Assembly: GCA_900550765.1 (NCBI GenBank)
Contig: URTC01000137.1
Coordinates: forward strand, 1 to 5,488
Length of the DNA: 5,488 bases
Reading direction: 5' to 3'
DNA from: an uncultured Clostridia bacterium
GTDB taxonomy: Bacteria > Bacillota > Clostridia > Christensenellales > QALW01
Each line of letters begins with the position of its first letter. Within the stretch, counting starts at the first letter, position 1. The translations under genes were made by a program, and so were the position numbers. This document shows positions 1 through 5,488 of this stretch, in pieces. Below the pieces are notes generated by a model. That model saw only the letters and a list, made by a program, of their open reading frames with translations. It was not told the DNA's origin and made no database searches.

Positions 1-93
1 CTGACACTCTCGCCTGATAGTTTCCAAGGCCGGAAAAAGCGCGCTGTTTGCGTTCATTCCCGTGCCGATTATTGCTATACGTAATTTTTTCAT
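1..93 (-). CDS. Partial Gfo/Idh/MocA-like NAD(P)-dependent oxidoreductase (N-terminus only)
   Basis: Only the first 31 codons are in the window; the gene runs off the left edge. The visible protein starts MKKLRIAIIGTGMNANSALF, a short basic start followed by a beta strand and a G-T-G-M-N-A turn. This is the dinucleotide-binding first strand and glycine loop of a Rossmann fold, and its spacing and the following helix resemble Gfo/Idh/MocA sugar oxidoreductases. Members of that family oxidise or reduce sugars, inositols and amino sugars with NAD(P); a few (GH109) are NAD-dependent glycosidases. The ATG at 93-91 follows a GAGGTGA ribosome binding site with a 6-nt spacer and lies 6 bp after the stop of the upstream GH99-like gene, so the two are probably translationally coupled. 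Inference: it acts in the cytoplasm on a sugar released by the upstream enzymes. The Rossmann assignment is firm; the exact family rests on 31 residues. Confidence 0.72.
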   Translation of the reverse strand, partial: MKKLRIAIIGTGMNANSALFPALETIRRECQ

Positions 94-99
94 ATGGTT

Positions 100-106
100 T
101 CACCTC
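100..106 (-). promoter_or_regulatory. Ribosome binding site of the oxidoreductase gene, overlapping the previous stop codon
   Basis: Read on the minus strand, GAGGTGA ends 6 nt before the ATG at 93-91. The TGA stop of the upstream gene (102-100) is its last three bases. A ribosome terminating on the GH99-like gene therefore sits on the initiation signal of the next gene, which points to translational coupling and fixes this ATG as the start. Confidence 0.7.
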
Positions 107-1593
107 GAAATTCCGGCAGCAGAATGCGTTTCTCCGCCGGCGTTTGAATTTTTAAATTGCTCTTTTGCCGTGCAAAGGGCCCGTTTCAAAGCCTGATAAT
201 ACCCGTCGTCTACATCTTTATCCGGTGCGTGTGTTAACGTCGGACAGATCCAGCCGCCCTCGTCGTGCTCATTCCAGGCATAGATCAGCAGCGTATTGGG
301 TTTGTTTTCTTCCTGCTCCTTGTGCATACGCAGGATGGTTTCGGCATGCCGGTAAATCTCCTCCGGGGAAGCCGGCAGAGAATAATGCTTTCCGGTCATC
401 CACGAAACCGGATTTTCGATCCGCGGACGGAAGTCATGACCCAGACACAGCAGGGGCACATGATCAAGCCTTGTTTGCAAAGAATACCGCATCCGGCACA
501 TATCTTCGTTTCGCCGAGTAAAAGAAGCGTAAGGCTCGCCCGGCCGGTCGGATACAAAGCCATAGGAACCGATGGCATCAAAGCCCATATCTTCTATTTT
601 ATAAACGGGATACGGCTGCGGCTGAGCGTTCATGCCGATGTAATACGGCTCGGGATTTCCGGCGCTTTGAGCTGCCCTTGTGATATGGGCACGGTACGCG
701 CCGTCGGCATGTACGGCGTCAAATACATAGAGAACGGGACGGCCGTCAAATTTCAGATAATATTCTTCCTTCATCTGCCGTGCCAGCCCGGCAAGCGTTT
801 CGTCATCCAATCCGGAAACGCGTACAATGGCCGTCATTTTTATCCTATCCCGGTATTTTGATTGTGCATGCCGCTTTCGGGCGTAGCTCATGGGATCGTT
901 ATCCCGGTACCAGCAATAAGCAAAATAATCGATTCCCGCCGCTATTGCTAATTCGGCTTCGGTATCAAACCGTTCCTGTGTCTCCGGCGGAAACGAAAGG
1001 CTGCCGTCCGCCTCTTCTTTAGAAAAAAACGGAGCTCGCCAATGAAATTTTTGGGGGGAAAGCGCCCGTGCAACCTGGCGGGAAACATTGCTTTTGATAT
1101 CCTCCGTGCTGAAATAGGCGTCCCATCGGATGGCGCCGACAGAAAACGGCTGCCGCGAAATCTCCGCTTTTGGTTTCTGCGCCGGGGGAATTTCCTCCGC
1201 AACAATTTCTTTTACCCAAATATCACAAAGAGACGTACCGGTATCCTGTATAAAATAAGCCGTCACCTCCTGCAGGCCGGGAACGAAGGAAAAATCACCG
1301 GAGAGCCATACCCAGCTTTGGTCGGTTACCAATATTTTTTCGCCGGTATCGTAGGCAATGAATTCCTGACTGCAATAGATATAGCGCAGCTTATGGTATA
1401 CGGCCAAAGTAACCGGCTGCGCGCCGGAGGCAAGCTTCAGGCAATAGCGCGTTCTGCCGCCGGAGGCGGGCGTCAGCCGAAGCGCCGGCGAAGAATAAGG
1501 CTGTATTCTGTTCTTTACCAAAAGCAACCCGCCGCGCGGCTCCAAAACCGCGCTTCCCTCGCCAAAAAGACGGCTGTCTGAAAACGGTATCAT
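100..1593 (-). CDS. Cytoplasmic GH99/WbsX-like glycoside hydrolase-type protein with N-terminal beta-sandwich module
   Basis: A 497-residue protein. Residues about 10-135 look like a carbohydrate-binding beta-sandwich: alternating hydrophobic strands, W-V-W-L-S-G-D at 94-100 and a closing C-D-I-W-V strand near 123-127. Residues about 150-475 form a TIM-barrel-type domain resembling the GH99/GH71/WbsX group: VGAIRWDAY at 152-160, FHWRAPFF at 183-190, GIDYFAYCWY at 220-229, ENPVSWMT at 393-400 and YAWNEHDEGGW at 438-448. The last corresponds to the N-E-x-x-E-G motif that, from memory, carries both catalytic glutamates of GH99 (endo-alpha-mannosidases); here these are E442 and E445. There is no signal peptide or membrane segment, so it should stay in the cytoplasm. 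The ATG overlaps the upstream stop as ATGA and follows AGAGGGAG, which fixes the start. It is a paralogue of the secreted protein just upstream. Hydrolase activity and substrate are inferred; a WbsX-like transferase role remains possible. Confidence 0.78.
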   Translation of the reverse strand: MIPFSDSRLFGEGSAVLEPRGGLLLVKNRIQPYSSPALRLTPASGGRTRYCLKLASGAQPVTLAVYHKLRYIYCSQEFIAYDTGEKILVTDQSWVWLSGDFSFVPGLQEVTAYFIQDTGTSLCDIWVKEIVAEEIPPAQKPKAEISRQPFSVGAIRWDAYFSTEDIKSNVSRQVARALSPQKFHWRAPFFSKEEADGSLSFPPETQERFDTEAELAIAAGIDYFAYCWYRDNDPMSYARKRHAQSKYRDRIKMTAIVRVSGLDDETLAGLARQMKEEYYLKFDGRPVLYVFDAVHADGAYRAHITRAAQSAGNPEPYYIGMNAQPQPYPVYKIEDMGFDAIGSYGFVSDRPGEPYASFTRRNEDMCRMRYSLQTRLDHVPLLCLGHDFRPRIENPVSWMTGKHYSLPASPEEIYRHAETILRMHKEQEENKPNTLLIYAWNEHDEGGWICPTLTHAPDKDVDDGYYQALKRALCTAKEQFKNSNAGGETHSAAGISR

Positions 1594-3437
1594 TTGGCTC
1601 CCTCTTTACGTTTTTTTACAAGAAGCGGTATCCCGGCCGCCGCACCGATCAAAACGATGCCGCCGCACAGAACCGGCAGAACAGGAAACTTCGTTTCCCC
1701 TCCGTCCACAGGCGGCTGCTCCGTTACAGCCCCCGCTCCGCCGCCTCCTGCGGGCGGTACGGTTTCGCCCGCACTTTCACGATACTCGGCAATTGCTCTT
1801 TTCAGCGCGTCAAGATGTCCTGTGTTGATCTTAGGCGTACCGTCCTCGTGAAAGAGCTGATTTCCGTTTTCATCCACCTCTATGGTAGGGCAGATCCATC
1901 CGCCCTCATCATGCTCGTTCCAGGCATATACGGTAAGGGTATTGGCTTTGGTTGCGGCTTGTATCTCCTCTTGCTGCAGGTAAGAGAGCGCTTCCTTCAT
2001 GAAGGTGTAGAGTTCCTCGTCCGTAGCGTATTGGCCGTAGGAGTTTTCGCTGACGGTCATCCAGGAAACCGGATTTTCAAACCGGGGAACCGTATGCCAG
2101 CCAAAGGAAACGTTTGGAATAAACTGATCGCTTACAGCACGGTTTTCCTCCCACATGGTTTTAGCCTTTGAAATAATATCTGCAAAGGGCGCACCGTTCC
2201 CTACGGATACACCGTAGCGCGCCGCCGCATCGCCGTAAACGTCCTTTACTTTTTCCGGGGAGTGTGACATAATAGCCACAAACGGCATTTTTATGCCTTT
2301 TTTTTCACATTCGGCACGGTAATAGCCGATATCGTCCTTCACCTTGGCCCATTGCGCATCGTTATCGATATACAGATATAAAAGCGGCCGGCCGTTCAGC
2401 ACCGTCATATAATAGTCCTCTTCAAAAAGGCTTACGATCTCCCGGCGGAACTTATCCTGCCCGGGGGAGATGATGCAGCACATTTTGATGTCTGTATTAT
2501 AAGCGCTGGCCTTATAGAATTCCCGTGCGGTTTTCATATCGCCGTCGTACATCAAAAACGCAAAGTAATCAATGCCCGCATCGATGGCATATTGCATTTC
2601 CTGATCGAAAATTTCCTGTGTATACTCGGGAATCTCAATATTTCCCTCTTCCGTAACTCTGGCAAAAAACGGGGCGCGGAAGTGATACTTGGCGGGAGAA
2701 AGCGTTTTTTCTACCTGGGAAAGAATACTGCTTTCGGTTCCTACCGTATCGTTATTATGGCCGTACCAGGCGTCCCAGCGGATCACGCCCACGGTGGTGT
2801 TTTCCTCCCGTACCGCACTGGAAACGTCAATATGCGTTAGCGCATATTCTTCCTTTATCCCGTTCACTTCACTTACCTTTACAAGTGAAAAATCATCCAT
2901 ATAGTAGGCGGGCGCCTCTTCTTCTCCGGTACCTACTACCTGTACATAGACGTAAACGTGGTCTAAGCCGATCTCCTGGTCATAGGTAAGCTCCTTTTCA
3001 ATCGTAAACTCCTGCCAGCCGGTGGTAAGGTCTTTTTTAGCGCTGGTAAGATAGCTGTCATTTTTTTCGCCGATTTGCTTGTAATTGAGCACAAGCTGGC
3101 AGTTTGCCGGATAGCTTTCCTCCTCGGGCAGCCGCACCCAAACGCTGGCGCGGTAGGTGCCGGGCCCGCATTCCTTGATCTGATCCTTTACATTTTGCTG
3201 CCAGCAGGCCCATGCTCCCGCCCGGTTGGATACCGAAGCGCCGTATTCCCCGCTGTGGGCATACTCGGGATCCACGTCTACGTCGCTATTGGGACCGTAT
3301 TTGGCAAAGGGGAAGATCTCTCCTTCTTCAAAATCCCCGTTTATCAGCAGCTCGTCAGTCACGGCATGCGCGCATATCAAAGAAAAACACGATAAAAACA
3401 GAACGGATGCAAGCAAAAGTGCGTAAAACTTTTTCAT
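1590..3437 (-). CDS. Secreted, membrane-anchored CBM4/9 + GH99/WbsX-like glycoside hydrolase-type protein
   Basis: A 615-residue protein from the ATG at 3437-3435, chosen because AAAGGAG lies 5 nt upstream and a signal peptide begins there (MKK, hydrophobic core 4-21, likely cleavage after A-H-A at 23-25). Residues about 28-190 are a CBM4/9-like module: LLINGDFEEG at 30-39, H-S-G at 61-63, W-V at 99-101, and a closing Y-Y-M-D-D-F strand at 178-183. Residues about 215-555 are a GH99/GH71/WbsX-type barrel: VGVIRWDAW at 216-224, YHFRAPFF at 251-258, GIDYFAF at 288-294, ENPVSWMT at 454-461, and YAWNEHDEGGW at 504-514 with E508 and E511 as the probable catalytic pair. A Gly/Pro-rich linker (about 556-583) leads to a helix (584-607) and the tail KKRKEGAK. 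There is no LPXTG, so anchoring is by the helix with the enzyme outside. Probable role: cutting a polysaccharide at the cell surface. Substrate unknown; alpha-mannan is only the best-known GH99 target. Confidence 0.82.
   Translation of the reverse strand: MKKFYALLLASVLFLSCFSLICAHAVTDELLINGDFEEGEIFPFAKYGPNSDVDVDPEYAHSGEYGASVSNRAGAWACWQQNVKDQIKECGPGTYRASVWVRLPEEESYPANCQLVLNYKQIGEKNDSYLTSAKKDLTTGWQEFTIEKELTYDQEIGLDHVYVYVQVVGTGEEEAPAYYMDDFSLVKVSEVNGIKEEYALTHIDVSSAVREENTTVGVIRWDAWYGHNNDTVGTESSILSQVEKTLSPAKYHFRAPFFARVTEEGNIEIPEYTQEIFDQEMQYAIDAGIDYFAFLMYDGDMKTAREFYKASAYNTDIKMCCIISPGQDKFRREIVSLFEEDYYMTVLNGRPLLYLYIDNDAQWAKVKDDIGYYRAECEKKGIKMPFVAIMSHSPEKVKDVYGDAAARYGVSVGNGAPFADIISKAKTMWEENRAVSDQFIPNVSFGWHTVPRFENPVSWMTVSENSYGQYATDEELYTFMKEALSYLQQEEIQAATKANTLTVYAWNEHDEGGWICPTIEVDENGNQLFHEDGTPKINTGHLDALKRAIAEYRESAGETVPPAGGGGAGAVTEQPPVDGGETKFPVLPVLCGGIVLIGAAAGIPLLVKKRKEGAK
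1598..1605 (-). promoter_or_regulatory. Ribosome binding site of the cytoplasmic GH99-like gene, inside the upstream coding end
   Basis: On the minus strand AGAGGGAG lies 4 nt before the ATG at 1593-1591, within the last codons of the upstream gene. The upstream TGA (1592-1590) and this ATG share bases as ATGA. The arrangement supports translational coupling, so the two paralogues are probably made from one message in linked amounts. Confidence 0.65.
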
Positions 3438-3442
3438 AGTTT

Positions 3443-3449
3443 CTCCTTT
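3443..3449 (-). promoter_or_regulatory. Ribosome binding site AAAGGAG deciding the start of the secreted GH99-like gene
   Basis: A near-perfect AAAGGAG on the minus strand lies 5 nt before the ATG at 3437-3435. The reading frame is open 25 codons further, to an ATG at 3512-3510. That upstream ATG sits inside a stem-loop, the extension is very basic and would bury the signal peptide. The AAAGGAG site therefore favours the internal start. Confidence 0.8.
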
Positions 3450-3455
3450 CCGATG

Positions 3456-3472
3456 GCCGGTCTTTTGCCGGC
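3456..3472. repeat. Small GC-rich inverted repeat just upstream of the ribosome binding site
   Basis: GCCGG at 3456-3460 pairs with CCGGC at 3468-3472 around a 7-nt loop. On the minus-strand message this 5-bp stem would end 6 nt before AAAGGAG. It could modulate translation or processing, or be chance in a GC-rich stretch. No U tract follows it. Confidence 0.3.
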
Positions 3473-3487
3473 GTTTCCTATAAAGTT

Positions 3488-3520
3488 TATGGCGATAAAA
3501 GCTTATCGCCATATTTTTTT
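3488..3520 (+). terminator. Stem-loop plus T tract: intrinsic-terminator shape on the plus strand
   Basis: The arms TATGGCGATAA (3488-3498) and TTATCGCCATA (3503-3513) form a perfect 11-bp stem with a 4-nt loop AAGC, followed at once by seven T (3514-3520). That is a good intrinsic-terminator shape for transcription on the plus strand, yet no plus-strand gene is seen. On the minus strand, where the genes are, the same stem is preceded by seven A and followed by AACTTTAT, a poor U tract, so it would be at best a weak or partial terminator between the surface-protein gene and the GH99-like gene. Its T tract overlaps the TAA stop (3521-3519). It could also act as an mRNA-stabilising stem or a palindromic operator. 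Confidence 0.5.
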
Positions 3521-5488
3521 ACTGCTCTTTTTTCTTTCGGGCAATGCCAATCAAGACCGGAACCGCAGTCAAGAATGCCGCCGAGGCGATCCAAAGCATC
3601 TTTGTGGAATCTCCCGTTATATAAGCCTTATCCGTGGTGGGCACTGCGCTCCAGGCTGTTTTTTGGTTTGTGGCCGTATAGGAGAGGAAGAAGTCCGCCT
3701 CTTCAGCACTGCAGGCCACTGCAAATTTACTGCCCGAGAAAAGCGTCGGCTTAAAATCAAAACGTACAAACAGCTCTGAAAGCGGATAATTTGCCGTTTC
3801 CGTATGCGTAACCGTTACGGTGTTATCGCTGTTTACGGGCATGGATACCGTAAGCGTCGCCGATTTTCCCGGAGCAATGGTTACTGGATCGCTTGAGCTT
3901 TGACTGCCGCCGTACCAGCCGATGTTTTCACCCGCGGCGTTTTTGTGAAGCACCTGCAGATACATTTGAATGTTCAGCTCCGTCTTGCCGATGTTATACA
4001 CGGTATAGGATTTTTCAACCTTGCCTCCGGCAACGTCGCTGCTGCCGACAATACCGCTTTTGGATACTAAAAAGGCGTTGTTCAGATCCTGGGAAACCTC
4101 GTAAATAACACCGGTGACGGAATCGGCCTCCTCCGTCGGCGCGGGCGATTCCTGCTGGGAGACAGGCGTAAGGCTTACCTTGATATTATCCAAATACATC
4201 GGCCCTGTGGGCGCCTTTACCTGAACAAAATAAATATTATAGTAAAACTCGTTGTTATTGTTTTGCAGTTCTTCTAACGTACAGGCATATTCAGCGGTAA
4301 GCGTTACCCATTTTCCGTTGGCGGTTAAAACCTCGCTGGCAGCCAAATTGCCCGAGGTATCGGCGCTGTCCTTTCTGAAATACATCTTTGCGCCGAAATC
4401 ATCGCTCTTTTTGATATCGGCTGATATTTTAATGATAAAATTTTCTTCTCCGGAATATTTTAATGCCTCGGCATACAGCTCGCGGCCGATTGCCCAGCGG
4501 GGCGAGGCGTTATACGCTTTCGGCTGCAGCATAAGCACATGGCCATGGCCGGAGGAAGGATCCGGATCCTCTGCAATCTGCGGGATCACTGTATAATTAT
4601 CGGCAGTAAATACCGCTTTGCTCCAATTGTTATCCGAAGTATACGGCCGGAAGATGCCCCATTCGGTTTTATTTCCGGAGCCGTCATAAGCCTCGGCCGG
4701 AAGCATACCCAGCGGAATTTCTTCAAAATTCGAAATTTTTGCAGGTATGAGGTTTTCTCTCCGTGCTTCCGCGGGCGCATTCGTTGCTGTAGGCGTGGGG
4801 GCGGCTGTAGCCGGAGCCGTCGTGGTAGCGGTAGGCGATACCGTAGCTGTTGCCGTAGGCGTCGGTGCCGTTGATGCGGTTGCTGTGGCCGTCGCTGTAG
4901 GCGTCACTTCTTCTAAAAAGACCGGCGTTACCGTAGCGGTGATATGATCCAGGTACATGGGTCCTGTAGGCGCTTGTACCTGAACAAGATAAATATTATA
5001 GTAAAACTCGTTGTTATTGTTTTGCAGTTCTTCTAAGGTACAGGTATATTCGGCGGTAAGCGTTACCCATTTTCCGTTGGCGGTCACTACCTCGCTGGCG
5101 GCCAGATTGCCCGAGGTATCGGCGCTGTCTTTTCTGAAATACAGCTTAGCGCCGAAATTATCGCTCTTTTTGATATCTACGGAGAGCTTTATTTTATACC
5201 GCACGGCCCCGGGTGTCGTCTGTGCCTGGGCATACAGCTCATTTCGGATCGCCCAGCGGGGCGAGGCGTTATACGCTTTCGGCTGCAGCATAAGCACATG
5301 GCCATGGCCGGAGGAAGGATCCGGGTCTTCTGCGATCTGCGGAATCACCGTATAATTATCGGCAGTAAATACCGCTTTGCTCCAATTGTTATCCGAAGTA
5401 TACGGCCGGAAGATGCCCCATTCGGCTTTATCGTATGTTCCGCTGTTTACGGGTGTCTCACCGACAGCAACCGCTTCAAAGGTTGCGA
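3519..5488 (-). CDS. Partial surface protein with two duplicated carbohydrate-binding-like modules and a C-terminal membrane anchor
   Basis: The start lies beyond the right edge; the frame is open from 5486, giving 655 visible residues (numbered from there). Module A (1-189) and module B (about 245-442) are near copies resembling CBM4/9 beta-sandwiches: an F-E strand near the start, a shared block containing VIPQIAEDPDPSSGHGHVLM, a W-V-T-L-T-A-E-Y strand, and a closing GPMYLD strand. A Thr/Ala/Pro linker (about 195-235) separates them. After a short acidic/Pro linker comes a beta-rich domain of about 150 residues (455-605) that I do not recognise. A hydrophobic helix (630-649) and RKKKEQ then end the protein, so it is membrane-anchored with its modules outside and has no LPXTG. 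Probable role: holding polysaccharide at the cell surface for the GH99-like proteins encoded downstream. A catalytic domain could lie in the missing N-terminal part. The GTG at 5348-5346 is an internal valine codon, not the start. Confidence 0.8.
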   Translation of the reverse strand, partial: ATFEAVAVGETPVNSGTYDKAEWGIFRPYTSDNNWSKAVFTADNYTVIPQIAEDPDPSSGHGHVLMLQPKAYNASPRWAIRNELYAQAQTTPGAVRYKIKLSVDIKKSDNFGAKLYFRKDSADTSGNLAASEVVTANGKWVTLTAEYTCTLEELQNNNNEFYYNIYLVQVQAPTGPMYLDHITATVTPVFLEEVTPTATATATASTAPTPTATATVSPTATTTAPATAAPTPTATNAPAEARRENLIPAKISNFEEIPLGMLPAEAYDGSGNKTEWGIFRPYTSDNNWSKAVFTADNYTVIPQIAEDPDPSSGHGHVLMLQPKAYNASPRWAIGRELYAEALKYSGEENFIIKISADIKKSDDFGAKMYFRKDSADTSGNLAASEVLTANGKWVTLTAEYACTLEELQNNNNEFYYNIYFVQVKAPTGPMYLDNIKVSLTPVSQQESPAPTEEADSVTGVIYEVSQDLNNAFLVSKSGIVGSSDVAGGKVEKSYTVYNIGKTELNIQMYLQVLHKNAAGENIGWYGGSQSSSDPVTIAPGKSATLTVSMPVNSDNTVTVTHTETANYPLSELFVRFDFKPTLFSGSKFAVACSAEEADFFLSYTATNQKTAWSAVPTTDKAYITGDSTKMLWIASAAFLTAVPVLIGIARKKKEQ
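4161..4754 (-). repeat. Duplicated binding module, copy B
   Basis: This is the membrane-proximal copy of a roughly 200-codon module. It aligns with copy A at a constant offset of 759 bp (253 codons) over most of its length. The block 4502-4672 differs from 5261-5431 at only 6 of 171 positions, five of them silent. It begins E-N-L-I-P-A-K-I-S-N-F-E-E, a typical opening of CBM4/9-like domains, and ends G-P-M-Y-L-D-N-I-K-V-S-L-T-P-V. Confidence 0.85.
4782..4904 (-). repeat. Low-complexity Thr/Ala/Pro linker coding repeat
   Basis: About 41 codons made almost only of Thr, Ala and Pro with a few Val and Ser, built from degenerate T-P-T-A-T-A-type units. It is a flexible extracellular linker between the two modules. 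Such tracts are often O-glycosylated in cell-surface glycan-binding proteins of Gram-positive bacteria; that is not shown here. The DNA is a degenerate short tandem repeat and so could change length by slippage. Confidence 0.8.
4920..5486 (-). repeat. Duplicated binding module, copy A (N-terminal edge cut by the window)
   Basis: This is the membrane-distal copy, lacking only about the first eight residues by comparison with copy B. It is near-identical to copy B except for two patches: one near the N-terminal edge, with a 6-bp length difference, and one at 5178-5246, where protein and DNA differ strongly. It ends G-P-M-Y-L-D-H-I-T-A-T-V-T-P-V before the Thr/Ala/Pro linker. Confidence 0.82.

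Noticed and set aside
265..861. Plus-strand open frame of about 200 codons
   Set aside because: It lies wholly antisense to the conserved catalytic domain of the cytoplasmic GH99-like gene, and its translation shows no recognisable domain.
1042..1581. Plus-strand open frame of about 180 codons
   Set aside because: It is antisense to the N-terminal module of the 497-residue protein, with an Arg-rich, unstructured translation and no family resemblance.
3387..3389. Lipoprotein cysteine (C17, in F-L-S-C) in the signal peptide of the secreted GH99-like protein
   Set aside because: The residues before Cys do not fit a good lipobox, hydrophobic sequence continues after it, and a normal A-H-A cleavage site follows. 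The protein also has a C-terminal membrane anchor.
3438..3512. A 25-residue N-terminal extension of the secreted GH99-like protein from the ATG at 3512
   Set aside because: That ATG lies inside the 11-bp stem-loop, has no good ribosome binding site, and would place a very basic stretch before a classic signal peptide. The ATG at 3437 has AAAGGAG 5 nt upstream.
3438..3518. An internal promoter in the 81-bp gap (TTTATA-like -10 near 3484)
   Set aside because: No -35 box at proper spacing was found by eye, and the AT-rich bases are part of or next to the stem-loop.
4782..4904. CRISPR-like or minisatellite array
   Set aside because: The repeats are short, degenerate, in frame and code for a Thr/Ala/Pro linker; there are no spacers or constant repeat units.
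5346..5348. GTG at 5348 as the start of the surface protein
   Set aside because: The frame stays open to the window edge, and the upstream 46 codons align with the same part of module B, where the GTG equivalent is an internal valine.
4252..5355. Two similar 114-codon plus-strand frames at 4252-4596 and 5011-5355 that look like paralogues
   Set aside because: They are mirror images of the duplicated modules on the minus strand; their similarity follows from the DNA duplication.

Overview
The window reads as part of one minus-strand operon from a Gram-positive, Clostridia-like bacterium. That assignment is an inference from AAAGGAG-type ribosome binding sites, a short Lys-rich signal peptide, surface proteins that end in a membrane helix plus a Lys/Arg tail, and roughly balanced base composition. 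No species can be named. Every supported gene lies on the minus strand, so transcription runs from high to low coordinates. No tRNA, rRNA, CRISPR array, insertion sequence or convincing plus-strand gene was found.

Layout in transcription order: (1) 5488-3519, the 3' part of a large surface protein with two near-duplicate carbohydrate-binding-like modules (about 200 residues, 759-bp period), a Thr/Ala/Pro linker between them, an unassigned beta-rich domain and a C-terminal membrane anchor. (2) An 81-bp gap holding a strong 11-bp stem-loop followed by a T tract on the plus strand, a smaller GC stem, and the ribosome binding site of the next gene. (3) 3437-1590, a secreted, membrane-anchored protein with a CBM4/9-like module and a GH99/WbsX-like catalytic domain. 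(4) 1593-100, a second protein with the same type of catalytic domain and its own N-terminal beta-sandwich module, but no signal peptide; it overlaps gene 3 by ATGA. (5) 93-1, the first 31 codons of a Rossmann-fold oxidoreductase, probably Gfo/Idh/MocA family, 6 bp after gene 4 and with its ribosome binding site laid over gene 4's stop codon.

Together this looks like a glycan-utilisation locus. The first protein would hold a polysaccharide at the cell surface, the anchored GH99/WbsX-like protein would cut it outside the cell, and the cytoplasmic paralogue with the oxidoreductase would process imported fragments. Both GH99-like proteins keep the two glutamates of an N-E-x-x-E-G motif. The substrate cannot be read from the sequence; alpha-mannan is only the best-known GH99 target. 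The most notable points are the secreted/cytoplasmic paralogue pair and the mosaic divergence between the two duplicated binding modules.
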